This document shows positions 13,601 through 25,600 of a stretch of 64,000 nt of DNA, one piece after another. The translations under genes and the position numbers were made by a program. The notes under the pieces are model-generated. The model was not told the DNA's origin. It did no database searches and saw only the letters and a list, made by a program, of their open reading frames with translations. Source of the DNA: Crambe crambe (taxonomy: Eukaryota > Porifera > Demospongiae > Poecilosclerida > Crambeidae); the NCBI GenBank assembly GCA_963924555.1, contig OZ004587.1, forward strand, positions 8,572,075 to 8,636,074. The letters are read 5' to 3'. Every line of letters begins with the position of its first letter. Position 1 is the first letter of the stretch.

Positions 13601-16600
13601 CCAGTCTGTGAATAGATGTCCACTTATGCAACTTGGGAACCTGTTGCCAAGGGATGTGTTTATTTGCCTTGGATACCACTGGACGATAAAAGTACACATA
13701 CCACCCTGGACGGCCTAGGGGAACATGGACCAGTCATACAGGACTAGGGGAACATGGACCAGTCATACAGGACTAGGGGAACATGGAACAGTCATACAGG
13801 ACTAGGGAAACATGGACCAGTCAGACAGGACTAGGGGAACATGGACCAGTCATACAGGGCTAGGGGAACATGGACCAGTCAGACAGGACTAGGGGAACAT
13901 GGACCAGTCACACAGGACTAGGGAGGGGAACTGAACATATCCAACGATTCATCCATGGAGGGAGGAGTACATCTGCATGCAAGTTTGGCATGCATGTTCC
14001 ATGGACATGTACATTTAGCATACATGTTCCATGGAGTATGTGCATCCAGGCATCCTTCTGATAGTACATGGACGAGTATCCATTTTCAGTATGAATCATT
14101 ACTCCAATTGTACCATGTATGTTGCATGTGGCATGTGCATGCATGTACCTACATATAATAGGCAAATGTAAAGTGAGTGGTGGTTTCAAGTCAGTGAGTA
14201 AGCATAGAGCAAGCTAGTTTACTGGAGAAGTGTTTTGACTGGTGGTCGGGTGGTTTATTTTCTAATGGTTATGAGTTTGGTAAACACGATGAGGTCTTTA
14301 CTTTGAGGGGACATTGACCTTGCAATGTAGTACTCCCTCCATGCAAGATGTCTGCAAGCTCCACATCACCTTTCAACATCTGATCTATTGCAACCTAACG
14401 AGCTTACAATTAACCTGCGTACCAAAAGTACAGGCGGCAGACAATCCCATTGGTTGCGTGGATGGTATCGTATGGCGGGAGAGAGGAACACGATCCCTAT
14501 ATCAGGTGACTAATACTGACCACACCATTGTTCCACATTGTACTTCACTCACACATCAGGCACATCAGGGGAGGTCCCCCCAGCTCTGTCAATCTCGCAT
14601 GCACACAATCTAAACCAGTTACTTCAAGGAATGGCCTATAGTATTATTTCAAGGAATCAGGAAGCTGAGAACAGAGTTCAAGATATAACTATTATATTGT
14701 TCCAAGTATTGCCAAAGTTGTTCTTCACAACAGCTTAGAACTAACCAGTTTTTCTCAAGGAATGGCCTATTTCATCACTTCATTTACTCAGGCATCATCA
14801 AAGTTTGTTCACAGAAGCTTAAAATTAACCAGTCCTTAAGTTCAAGGAATGGGATATTTCAAAGTTGCTTATCATACTCACATTGGCTATCTTGACTTAA
14901 CACCATTTTTTTTTTCCAGCATGGTATGGACTAATTCTGATTTTAAATAAATAACTGTTTCAAAATTTTGAATTTTCTTCACATTCGTTAGTCCAGCAAC
15001 CACATCCTCCGACAACATTAGCAGGTGATGAATACAAGCAACAGGCCAGCCAAGCGATATATCTGACCAGCCCTTCCCCAAAAACCACCAGCAAGCCTCT
15101 AACTGCATCAAGCGACCAATCCACTCTCTCAAACTGGCACAGGTGCATTTCTTGAGGCTTAGCAACTACTAGAGAACCGGAGCATATTTTCGCAGAGTAT
15201 AAAAACACAATTATAAGCAAGCGCTTGGTAAAGTGGCTTGTTCCAATTCTCCCAGCCTTCACACAAACCCACATTTCTGCAGCTTCTCCACGTTAACAGC
15301 TGAGAGTCTCGGGCCAAATCACTAACACTTGGGTAAGCTAATTAGCCCTCAGTAAATGCACTGACCTCAAAGGACTCCAGAGACACAGTGACAGTGGGGA
15401 CAGATGTGCTAGAATCTACACCCAGAAAGAACAACTCTGAAAGGTCTACTTATAATATAAAATGTCTTCATTTTCCTAGAAAGTTGAATACAAAATTGAT
15501 GTCTTCATTTTCCCAGAAAGTTGACTTAATTGCTGCTAATTTTGAAATAAAGGATTTGGTTTGATGCATCTAAAGAAAATAGTACCAACTCATACACATA
15601 TCAATACTGTTGATTTACTATGCAGCTAAAGACACTTCAAACAGAAAGCAAAAAAAGATGTACTTACTAAGGTCCACCCCCCCCCTATCTCAGCCAGTCA
15701 GACAGTCTACTACTGGTGCTTCACTTGTGAGATAACCGGCTCACTTCAGTTTACTTCCCCTTGTAAAATTACCCATGACCTATGCTCAGTATGCACTTGT
15801 CATACTCACTCACTCACTGGCTCATCTGTCAGCTGCAAGCATCCTGTCATCACTGGATTCCATTACCCATCAACTGATATCACCTTGCAATCTCCCCCAG
15901 TCACATGATTATCATGCTGTTGTCCTCCCCAGTCACATGATTGTCATGTTGCTGTCATTTTATGTAAATTTTTTTTATCTATCTACTTCATCACCGACAA
16001 GAAAAAAGTTTCTCCATCTTCATTTTTATTTGAAAGTTGATTTAACAGTTGCTATATTGAATTCTCACATCTCAATAATGCGCCAATGAAACAGTGAAAG
16101 CTGTCATACCAACACTTACCAGGAAAAATAATCGTTGCCCTTAAAATCACATGACTATCATGTGATCATAGCATTTAGAGACGAGTATGTACTCAACTGA
16201 GCTGGATGCTGGGGCTCACCCCCCAAATCACATGACTATCATGTGATCATAATGTGTACCACATACCTTGATTGCTGACCATGCAGCTCAATTGCGGCTG
16301 GGAAGGGTAGACTTTAATGGCAGCCTGCAAGACAAAACACAACACCAATAAATAAAAATCTCGTCAGAAGAATCAGATCTCTACTGTGCTCCTAACAAAT
16401 CTCCTCAAAAGACATTATGAGACGTGGAATTGTTCATGGTTAATGTCACAGTTCAATACAGAAGCTGAATGACAAAAATTTATTGTGGACCTTGGTTTTA
16501 AAGCATAAGGAATTCTCAATTGAATCGATTATACCTTATTCTGAGGAAAACTATTCCAAATACTGCCAAATTAATAGCTCACTTTGGAACCCCGATTCCA

Positions 16601-19600
16601 TACACACGAACACACAGCTTCACACAAATATTTAAAAAATTGAAAGTATGACAATTACACTGAAAAATTCTATACCAAAAAAATAGTCGTTCCCTTATAT
16701 CCATGCAACCTATAAACTCTTTTGCAATGATCATCCTCTGTGTGATGCAAGTGGAGTCATAATTGAGACCAATCGGTATTTAACAGCTTCACCACTTACC
16801 ACAAACACTCATTAGCACTGCACACACCTACATTCAACACAAACCCTTTCTGCCCGCTCTTATCGAGTTGCTGGTTCTAAAGCTGGTCAATTATGCACTA
16901 TTGTTAAGTGCTATGGATTGGTACCTGTTGGATGAAGCAGGTAATGCTGATCTATTATTAACAGGGCTCACAGTCCAGGCATGATATCTAGTAGCAGTTT
17001 TAAATGTATAGCAGAATTGGACAAATGAAGAAACTGTGTCCTCTGAGGCACTGCTAATGAGTTACTCAACTCTTTTTGATGAGCCTGATCAGGCAGAGTT
17101 AATATTAAATTAATGAGGTAAGCTTTGAAGCTTAAACAAAATTAATATCCTTCCCATGTTGTCTTTACCAAACCCATTATGCTGAGTAGAAGTTAATGGG
17201 TGGGAAGGAACTTGCTGACTAGTGAGTCTTTGATGTGCAGTAATTAGTCCCTTAAGGAGATCTACAAAACACCAATCTCCTGCTTGCCAACTAACAGGGG
17301 AAAAAAAAAAGGTTTTTTTTCCAAGAATCAAATTCCATTTCTAAGTGGTTGCTCAGACAGGTCATGCCCTGGGCAGGTCACATGAACCAACATGCAGGCA
17401 CATGTGTGGGTTGAAGCGAGGTCATGTGACCACTATAGTTCAATATGTGTGGGTGGTCATGTGACCACTAATGAATTGAATGGAATTTCTGTAGAGGCAG
17501 TCACGTGACCACAAAAATACATTTGTGTGGGTAGAACTATAGGGTTTCAAGACCACTATGACTTATGGTGAAGAGATGTCATGCTAAAATTCTGTTGTTG
17601 GAACTAACATGGAAGGATATGAATCAGACATTACATGCATACTGGGCAGACCGATTGATTGACAGATAAAGAATTCAGTGGATCTTGGGGGAAATCTAAA
17701 CTTGATATGTATGCAAATAGTATGTGCATGTTCCTGGAAGAATGTCACCAACTGACTTTGATACATAGAATCACCCACTCTCTTGGAATTTCCTCATACG
17801 AAACTCCATATTTAGAAAGGAACGTTTATGCTTATGTGTTAGCAAGGGCTAGGGGGGTTCAGAGGGCATGATGTACCTGACAGAGGGGAGGGTTTCATGA
17901 CCCTTAGTATCAAAGTATCAAAACAGCTAACATCAGCTTCTTGCAACATGCCACATCTAAGACTAACCAACACATCACAACTGCATGCTCAGTAGTGATG
18001 TCACTCCAACATCACAACCAACATCACAGCTAACATCACAGCGCAACCTTTCAGGAAGTGATAGATGTTATCTATGGATGATGACAGGATACAAACCCTT
18101 GATCCTATGGAGTAGGAAACCTTGATCATATGGAGGATAAGAGAATACAAAGCCTTGATCCTCTACATGCCTGGGCAAATCACAGTCAACCAAGTGAAAC
18201 TCGACAGCTCAGCAATCTCACTAATAATCATCATCACAGTCCCTTTATAAAAATATTTATAGCAGTTAGATTTAATGGTATTCATAGTCCTGGTCGTAGC
18301 ACTTAACACATTTTGTTAGGAATGTAATAAATAGGTGAGCATTTGCCCCAAAACAAACACACTTCTCTTCCAGCTCTCACTCTATTTCCTTCTCTCCTGG
18401 TCACTCATTTGGTCAATTTTTACCACACAATCATTGAGGAAATAGTATTATTGATCAATATTAATTTCAGAACTGAGTTCTTGTTTTCGTAGTCTGATGG
18501 GCGTGGTTTTGGATGGGCTAGGTTTGATTAGCAGCTTAGTTGCCATGTGCAGAGACTTGTACTGTATGTGGTCAAACAGTTTCACTGGTCTGTCTGCAAG
18601 GATCAGATTGGCTTGGCTCTGTTTAGAGAAGAGCATTAACTCTGAAGGGTTTATTTAGACTACTACACACTTTACAATACAAAGAAAAAGAAAGGAAAGC
18701 AACAGAAATACTTTTTTCTTCGATATTACAAAAAAAGGATAAAATCTTTGCTTGGTCTTCACAGTACTGATAGTGGTTAGCCACACCTACTTCAATACCC
18801 ATTCTGTCTACACATACACTTTCAAAGTCAACCCTCAAATCGTTAAAAAGTTATTCTTCAAAAGTGAACATTAAGCCTGGTAACTGGTTCATCATCCATT
18901 ACTATTGTCCAGCAAGCAACTATTCTTAGTGAACCTCTCTTAGTGAACTTTCTATATCAGGATGCAATTCAACCATTTTTTTAAAGAAGCCAAAACCTAC
19001 CTCTGAAGGGTGGAAACTTCTCTAAAAAGGTCCCAAAGTGTTCACTATACAGAGTATCCACTGTAGACTAGTTCTCTCCCCGCTACTTAACCATGGAGTG
19101 GAAGGATATGCTGAAGGTATTGGAGTATGGTACCATTCTGGACAGGACACCAGTTGATAGTTGTCTTAGTGCATAGAATAGACAAACTGTGGGCACTAAA
19201 GGACACAGAGACCACTAAGAACAACATCAACCTTGTCTTGCAGAGTTCAGATTTGTCATACACCAACCCTCTCCCCGTCCCCTACCCTTCCACTCCCCCC
19301 CCCCCCCCCCCCACCACTCTCCCTTCTATCCTTCACCATTCCACTCTCCCCTCTCCCTTCTATCCTTCACCCTTCCACCCTCCCCTCTCCCTTCCACCCT
19401 CCCCTCCCTCTCCCTCCCCCACCCTTCCACCCTCCCCTCTCCCTTCCCCACCCTTCCACCCTCCTCTCTTCCCCCTCCCCCACCCTTCCACCCTCCCTAT
19501 GACCACTGTGGAACCAGGAAGAGAAAATTCTTTTTTAGGGGCAAGGCTCCAAGCTGACTGATTGTATACCAAACCACAACACTACTCCACTACTACCAAC

Positions 19601-20347
19601 TCACCACTTCAATATACCTCTCTCCTCTTTAACAACAACCCCCCTCCAACATCTCCAGGGGCAAACAACACTCAAGAACCTTTTCTATTCAAAACCAGCC
19701 AGTCAATTAGCACCAATTAACACATCTTTTCACCTCTTTTCCAAGAAGAGATGATGGCTTCATGCTTATGGGACAGATTAATGCAGGAGTATGGACACCA
19801 CTCCAAGACAGGGGTCTAAAGGTCAAGTGACTCACTGTTGATGGACATTGGCATAACCACTTTCATGGTCACTATTGGATGCCAACTAACCCTCGCAAAA
19901 ACAGAGCATATACTTCCAGTTCTTACAACTACTCTCAGCTCACAACATTGGAAAGACATATCTGGTGCACAATGCCGGGCAGCATAGTTGAGCAATAAGC
20001 AGAAAATGCTGTTTCTATGGAAACAGAAGTCCTAAAAGGGAGCATCAAAGAGAGATTTGGAAATTAGATCAGGAGTCAGCAGAGCAAACACCAGCAAAGA
20101 TGGACAGCTCTCACAAACATTATCCCCAAGGCCTTTCAGGAAAGCACTCTTCAAAGTACCACTTGTTTTTGATGTGGTTGATGTTAATGTACATAATCTA
20201 TGAGACTCACATTATATGTTTTAATACTGTGGCCATAAATGTAAAACTAGAGATGATCAATAGGTCATCATGTCAGACTTGAAATGAAATGCAAGATCAC
20301 ATGACAAGGAATAGATGTATGACTATTTTTCTGTTGCATACACTCTT

Positions 20348-20385
<38 letters not shown>

Positions 20386-22241
20386 ATCTGACTATCATGT
20401 GAGTGTATTATAGTAGTGGAAGAGAGTAAAGAAAGAAGTGCTGGACAAAGCTGCTCTAATGGAAGCCAGAGACTAAGTCACAGTGACCCAGTCAGACACT
20501 GTCCAGTGCATTATTAGTGTTAAAAATACATATTCACAGAGGTCAGAGGTCACTTGCCGTCCAAGTCTCATCATGAGATGTCAAATATTAACACATTGGT
20601 CTTATTGAACAAGTGTGACAGTCAGACTCATCGGTAACAATTAACACCAATTTCACACCCAAAAGAATTGGACCACTCAGAATAGTTATAGGTCATCCTT
20701 AACCCTGTCCTGATCTTTTTAAAAAACACATCAGATAAGGGGGAGGGGAAGGAAGGACAAGAAATCTTTTGACCTGAATCTCTGGAAACATCAGTGGGGA
20801 TTAGTGTTCAATATACATTAGTAATACTGAGAGTTAAAAAGTTGAAATATTTGTACATCACTGAGAGTCAGGCTAGCTGAATAACAACCTACACAATGCC
20901 CTGTCAGGATCGATAAGAGCCAAACATTTGCGTGCATAATCAATGCCAACTTACACTACCAACTTTCACATTCTCACTCATCAGATCACAGAAATTCAAT
21001 TACAAGCCAGACTATTGAAGCAGCATATAAACCAGAATATTGAAGCAGTATATAAGCCAGAATATTGAAGCAGTATATAATACTTCCACCTCTCTTGCCT
21101 TTTGCTTAGCCTTTTGCTTTAGTTGACAGGAGAACAAGAAGGTAACAGGGAAATTCTTGTATGACACTCAGCTGCCCATTGTTTGCATTAAGCTGCAGCT
21201 TGTACACTGAAATGCTCATTAATAATGAAATTAAGCGTTCAGCATAGTGGAGTATGAACAACTCAAAGAGGGGGAGGGGAGGGGGAAACGAGGGAGGGAT
21301 CCCACAATTATCAACTGAAAATGTTTACATGAAAGATATGGTACACTATAAGCATCTTGCTATATACAACATTCCACAAACTTAAAAGAGTTCTGCATTA
21401 GACCTGAGGGAAGGAAAACGAGGCATAGAGGGGAACGAGGGGTGAGAGTAGCTAGCACTGCAGATTTGGTGAGGAGGAATTGGAAAAAAGGAAAATAAGA
21501 AATTTTACTCCAGACATACACCGTTCCAAACCACAGTCACACACTCGTGGACAGTACATGCAGTCTCGCTAGTCCACACTTATTTTTTCATGGAGCGGTG
21601 GGAAAATGGTCTAACATTGTCCAGGAATTTTCTGGATAGAAAGTTGAATATTTAGTGGGCATGTATAAAATAACTTTGCGTGCACGAAGTGCAGCGATAA
21701 ACTGCTGTTTGTGCAAAGATTGACATGCACCAGTTTATTTGAACTGACCACACCCAGTTAGAACCACGTGCATCCTGCTTGGCCAGTAAAAAAAATTGCT
21801 GACGGTGCAACACGAAGTCGCTATGCGAGTTTGACCAGACCCTTATTTTTCTACCACCCCATTTAAAAAATAAGTGGGCTGGACTAGCAAGACTACAGTA
21901 CATGTGCGTGCATGTCAGCAAGCCTCTCACATGTATCACACACACACACACACAGCATGCAAATAAGTACTACTCAGATAGTTAACTACATGTCATATAC
22001 ATGTGAGTACATGCACATAGTTATATGCCTTCCTTTGTTCTGTACTCCCAGGAATGTCATACAGGTTGAGCCAGCTAGCAAGAATAGACTACACCACAGG
22101 GCATATCACATTAGCAATTGGCTTAGCCTCAGGGCAATATGCTCTTTCTTTAAGCTAGCTATGAATAGGGCTACTGACCTGTGCGCTGTGCGCTGGGTTT
22201 TGTGTTTCCACTGGATTCCCCGGCATGGGCCCGAATCGCAT
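7658..22241 (-). CDS. Class I bHLH transcription factor, E-protein (TCF4/TCF12/daughterless type)
   Basis: Ten minus-strand exons were modelled: 22179-22241, 16267-16324, 11557-11675, 11287-11407, 9567-9940, 9322-9510, 8809-8977, 8450-8675, 8234-8372 and 7658-8170. They total 1971 nt, 656 aa, a normal E-protein length. The bHLH spans two exons: the basic region ([11 protein letters not shown]) and a helix-loop-helix beginning [14 protein letters not shown]. It is followed by the diagnostic E-protein tail [15 protein letters not shown]. The motif [11 protein letters not shown] matches the conserved E-protein LDDAIHVLRNH motif. The middle is Pro-rich. E-proteins dimerise with tissue-specific bHLH factors and bind CANNTG sites in the nucleus. 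The exons from 11675 down to 7658 are secure. The exon at 16267-16324 is likely, and the first exon at 22179-22241 rests only on frame fit and a good donor. No canonical AD1 motif (LDFS type) was found. The intron at 8171-8233 is 63 bp and stop-free. Confidence 0.88.
8171..8233 (-). other. In-frame, stop-free 63-bp intron after the bHLH
   Basis: The donor follows the codons for SLESQ and the acceptor precedes [11 protein letters not shown]. Splicing it gives the conserved E-protein junction. The intron has no stop and is a multiple of three, so retention would insert 21 residues just after helix 2. Confidence 0.7.
9010..9180. repeat. Minisatellite in an E-protein intron
   Basis: About six imperfect copies of a unit built from GGATGAGCAGAAGTTTACTG, some with an added GAGTTATACTGA segment, lie in the intron between the exons at 9322-9510 and 8809-8977. 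Confidence 0.85.
9995..10155. repeat. Degenerate tandem repeat
   Basis: Two to three copies of a roughly 65-75 bp unit carry the shared blocks TTTCATAACACTGCCAATAA and TACTGAAGCAAAT. They sit in the 1.35-kb E-protein intron 9941-11286. Nothing coding was seen in the rest of that intron. Confidence 0.7.
12121..12148 (-). other. Candidate alternative first exon of the E-protein gene
   Basis: On the minus strand an ATG opens nine codons (MLDLCCTFA) and one extra base, followed by a GTAAAA donor. Its phase fits the next exon (11557-11675), giving a predicted 625-aa isoform that skips the two distal exons. A TATAAAA motif lies about 220 bp upstream. Vertebrate E-protein genes also use internal promoters. 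This is inference from frame and context; no transcript was seen. Confidence 0.4.
12367..12373 (-). promoter_or_regulatory. Candidate TATA box for an internal E-protein promoter
   Basis: A TATAAAA sequence on the minus strand, in the context GCTATAAAATG, lies about 220 bp upstream of the candidate first exon at 12121-12148. Assigned from motif and position only. Confidence 0.35.
12527..12604. repeat. (ACAT)n microsatellite
   Basis: An almost perfect ACAT tetranucleotide run of about 19 units with one interruption (ACAC) near the right end. It creates stop-free frames on both strands that are not genes. Confidence 0.97.
12955..13104. mobile_element. Pogo/Tigger-like MITE, copy 1
   Basis: The left end starts CAGTGGAACCACCTTGAATA and the right end is GTGTCCATTATTTCCACT, its imperfect inverted partner. 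The element is about 150 bp and non-coding. CAGTGGAACC termini are typical of pogo/Tigger-derived elements. Related copies lie at 24352-24510, 42296-42375 and 56050-56177. Confidence 0.7.
13706..13925. repeat. 30-bp minisatellite, about seven copies
   Basis: Seven near-identical units built on CTAGGGGAACATGGACCAGT plus a CATACAGGA-type linker are in tandem. They lie in the long E-protein intron. Unit variation is a few substitutions. There are no unique spacers, so this is not a CRISPR array. Confidence 0.95.
13980..14155. repeat. CATG-rich palindromic repeats
   Basis: Repeated short palindromic blocks such as GCATGCATGTTCCATGGA and TACATGTTCCATGGA occur several times. They could form small hairpins. 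No coding potential was recognised. Confidence 0.5.
15366..15436 (-). other. Candidate alternative cassette exon of the E-protein gene
   Basis: A 71-nt minus-strand segment has a pyrimidine-rich TTTCAG acceptor and a GTCAGT donor. It is open in only one frame ([20 protein letters not shown]). It takes the same entry phase (two bases) and exit phase (zero) as the exon at 11557-11675. Either can follow the exon at 16267-16324 and precede 11287-11407, but including both shifts the frame. That pattern suggests mutually exclusive exons. No transcript evidence is available. Confidence 0.4.
15890..16255. repeat. Dispersed palindromic CACATGA..TCATGTG motifs
   Basis: The block AATCACATGACTATCATGTG occurs twice (about 16146 and 16226), with shorter relatives near 15900-15945. 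Each is a near-palindrome. They lie in the intron left of the exon at 16267-16324. Related GTCATGTGACCACTA motifs recur at 17420-17510. Confidence 0.6.
19284..19500. repeat. Polypyrimidine C/T tract
   Basis: About 215 bp of almost pure C and T on the plus strand is built from CCCTCTCCCTTCCACC-like units and begins with an 18-C run interrupted by A. It makes artificial Pro/Ser-rich frames. It could form H-DNA-like structure; that is inference. Confidence 0.93.
20351..20382. repeat. (CT)n microsatellite
   Basis: An uninterrupted CT dinucleotide run of about 16 units in the long E-protein intron. Confidence 0.95.
21006..21086. repeat. Short tandem repeat, three copies
   Basis: Three copies of a 25-26 bp unit containing ATTGAAGCAGTATATAA and CCAGAAT are in direct tandem. 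The first copy differs slightly (CAGCATATAA). Confidence 0.85.
21547..21905. mobile_element. Foldback/MITE-like element with long inverted arms
   Basis: The left arm (about 21553-21610) contains GTCTCGCTAGTCCA followed by CACTTATTTTTT. The right arm (about 21835-21905) carries the reverse complement, AAAAAATAAGTG then TGGACTAGCAAGAC. The outer edges share ACAGTACATG in opposite orientation. The roughly 220-bp centre encodes nothing recognisable. This is a non-autonomous inverted-repeat element by structure. Confidence 0.65.
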
Positions 22242-22653
22242 TTCTCTACTTGCAGAGTGAACTCGGGAAAGTAGTTGGGTGCTTTCTCCTTTAGTAAGCA
22301 GACTGAATTTCAGAGAATTGCAGTGCTTCGATCCAACAGCACAAGAAGGAGGTAAAAATTCTTTTTTCCAGTCGAGCTTGTCCTCTTTATGTTGTACAGT
22401 ACACCAAATTTCCCTTCACTCATAAAAGTTGACCCCTCTAGCACATTCTTTAGTAGCTGCCCGGGTAACACTTCCCGGAAGTAAGCAATTCCCGCGCACG
22501 GCGCGGCGCTGCGCCGGTTTTCTGGCACGTGATAACACGTGATATGGTTCAAAGGTGACCGTATCATGTGATTTTAAACCACACCTAGTGTCTTGTCTAA
22601 TGCAATGAGCTCGAAGGAAGACTGCTGTGTTCATAGCAACTGAGTATATCAAT
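22242..22653. promoter_or_regulatory. Divergent E-protein/USP8 promoter region
   Basis: This 412-bp interval separates the modelled start of the minus-strand E-protein gene from the USP8 ATG. It contains a strongly GC-rich patch at about 22490-22517, unlike its AT-rich surroundings, and two CACGTG E-boxes at 22526-22531 and 22536-22541. A shared bidirectional promoter is inferred. It depends on the E-protein first exon being correct. Confidence 0.5.
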
Positions 22654-25600
22654 ATGGCAGTATCAGTGAAGCCTCTACATGTGGCCAGCACTCTTGAAGA
22701 GCTGAACAAGAAAGTTGGAAATGAGAAAATGAAATCTAGCACCCCTAAAGTGTAATTTAATAAGTCCCTCTAGCTGTAGTTTTAGAGCAAGATGATGGGG
22801 CATACTCCAGAATTTAACTGGAATATAGTGGTTACCCTGGCAGTGAGGATTAATAGTAACTCTTGAGACCAAGAATTGATAGGCTACAAGTGATTATGCC
22901 AATATGATTTCAGACCAAAACAAATCTTTATAAGAGATTTAACCTTTTGACCCAGTAAATGGCCTATGGAAGACTGTTATAATCCTCACTGCCCTGGGCC
23001 TAGATGTCATATGACTCCTTTTAATATACTTAGCCTATGCCGGACAGCTGATAAGCTCCTGCTGAAGGCAAAAGATGAGATGTTACAAGGAGATGAGGAG
23101 AAGGCCTACATCTTTTATATGAGATTTGTCGATGCCTACAAGATCATCAGCTCCTCAAAGGAATACAAAAAGGACAGGGCAGAGATCACCAAACTGCTCC
23201 CGAAAAGCAAGGTAAGATCAGTGAATTAATTTGTTCCTCCCTGTATCTATATGAACCCACCTACTCTGTACCCCAGGTCACAACTGCATTGGACAACGCA
23301 GACATGCTTTCTAAAAATTTAAAGGACCGTTACTTGAAACTGAATGCTCCTCATCACCAGGAGGAGGTGAAATTAAGTAGCCATGACAACAAGGAGGACC
23401 AGATAGTACCATCATCTCCTAGACCACGCCTACCTGATGGACCACGCCCACTTGATTCTTCCTCCCAACAGGTAGAGTAGTTATAAACAGGAAGTGAGCA
23501 ATGACAACAGGAAGCTATGTCTCTATACTTGCAGCCTTTGATCCCTCTTCCTCCCACTGTACTGGACAAAGAGGGCCATGATAATCACACCCACCCTGCC
23601 AAATCGTCCGCTTCCATCTCACCACAAGACCTCTACCAACTGCTGACTCAGCATCCTGATGATGTACTGGTACTTGACTGCCGGCCAAGGGCAGAGTTCA
23701 ATGCCTCTCATCCAGACACGAAGAAGAAGTTTCCTCAATGGCTCTGTGTCCCTGAGGAGACCATTAAGAATGGGTAAGGAATGTTATTTGTCTGTTTATG
23801 TTATTGTTTACTCATCATGCATTCTCGTATGCAGTGTCACTGACAGGAGTGTTATGTCATTTCTGTCGGCAGCCGGAAAAGAAAGATGGAAGGGTCGTGG
23901 GAGTGTGAAGACCATAGTGCTGGTGGACGATCACTCCACTATGGACTCCCTGGTGTCGGCAGGCGATGGGGAAAGCCCCCTGCCCCTATTGGCCTTGAGA
24001 GATGCTTTGTATAAGGTCAGACCTTGATTAATTTCAATGTTCCCTCCTGTCTCTGAGCCAAACTAATTTCATTGTTCCTTTAAACTTGTCTTTGAGCCAA
24101 TCATTACATCTAATATTTAGTTTGATACCACCACACCACTGACCTCTGAACCTTTGATTCTGGAAGGGGGTTACGCCCTGTGGCACCTGACCTACGCAGT
24201 CACCTGTGTGGGGGCGTACAAACGTAAGACCAGCTCCACTTCTCTATCCAGCGAGGCAGACGCAAACAAGCAGGCCACGTCATCAGCAACAACAGATAAG
24301 GAGACATTTGAAATGAGTTATCCAACCGTCCCTGAGATCAGGTTAATAAGCATGGAACCTCCAATGAAGGACACTGGGAAAGAGGACAAACCTTTCAATC
24401 TAAAAGTACTTTTCTATAGCTGCTCTATACATAATAAGGGCAAAGAGACTACCTCTCTACAAAGGATAAAAGGCTGAGTCCCAAGTGTGTCCATTATTTG
24501 GAGGTTCCAAATCCTACTTCGTGTTGAATGTGTTACTTTATATAATGCACACCATGTACATAGGGAGTTGCCCCAAGAGGAGGATGGTAATAGTAATAAG
24601 ATGGAGATTAATAGTGAGGAACAGGACTCTCACGTCCCAGATGTCGAAACCATGGAAACAAATGCCGTACCCATCCAGCAGCAATATCATCACGTTCCCT
24701 TGCACCCCACCTCTCAGGCCACGCCCACATTGCAGCAGCAGCAATATCCTCAGATGAATGCACAGTATAACCCCCCACAGGCCCAGCCATATATGGAACC
24801 AATTGCCACTCCATTTATGGGTGTGACAGCACCACTCCCACCTCCACCCTCCACTATCCCAGTGGCCCTGTCATTAGAGGGGGAAAACGGATTAATTGGT
24901 CCAAGTCTAAGCAGCGAACACGACCTGTTTTCAGACTATCCACAGTTGATGATACAAGACAACTATGAAGACCATTTACCCACGGACCAGTATAATGATG
25001 CACCTGCAAGCGTGACGACCATTACCGACTCATCCACTGCTATTTCATATCCTGCAATGTCGGATCAATCAGCCATGCAGACCAACACTGCTCCACAGCG
25101 ATACAGCCACCAGCAAACACAGCCTTATCAAGGTGGATCTGAACATGTCCCCCCTAACAACGCAGTTGGCCCCTCACAAAATAATGTTTATCCCCAAGCT
25201 CGAAGCTCACAAGTGCAGTACCAACCTCCTAACCAGGGAGGTCTTCCTCAGCCTTCTAACCAGGGACGTCTTCCTCAACCTCCTAACCAGGCATATCCTG
25301 CGCAACAGCTGGTTCAGCAACATGCCACTCCTAGCAATCCCGGGGCTCAGCAGCAGGTGCAGTACCCTCCCACTAGCAATCCCGGAGGTTTGCCAGCTCA
25401 GCAGCAGATACAGTACCCTCCCATTAGCAATCCCGGAGGTTTGCCAGCTCAGCAGCAGGTACAGTACCCTCCCACTAGCAATCCCGCAGGTTTGCCAGCT
25501 CAGCAGCAGGTACAGTACCCTCCCACTAGCAATCCTGCAGGTTTGCCAGCTCAGCAGCAGGTACAGTACCCTCCCACTCAACAAGCGCAACCCCAGCCAC

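Larger units (their letters stand above)
16325..22178 (-). other. 5.9-kb first intron of the E-protein gene, no recognised exon
   Basis: Both strands were read for conserved protein blocks and splice-bounded open segments, and none was convincing. The stretch contains polypyrimidine and dinucleotide tracts, a short tandem repeat at 21006-21086 and a foldback element at 21547-21905. A pogo-type sequence near 18890-19075 is too degraded to delimit. Any additional E-protein activation-domain exon would have to be here. Confidence 0.45.

Noticed and set aside
13706-13925. Regular 30-bp repeats resembling a CRISPR array
   Set aside because: Units abut with no unique spacers and the genome is eukaryotic. 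It is a minisatellite.
14400-14620. Possible plus-strand gene in the E-protein intron
   Set aside because: No conserved block, no convincing splice pair and no start context.
19127-19561. Pro-rich open frames over the C/T tract
   Set aside because: Low-complexity artefact of a polypyrimidine repeat. The same applies to 34557-34955 and 61236-61730.
24487-24563. Upstream extension of the large USP8 exon reading frame
   Set aside because: The segment lies in an intron, partly inside a MITE. The AG at 24562-24563 joins in phase to the exon ending at 24341, giving a conserved continuous frame.
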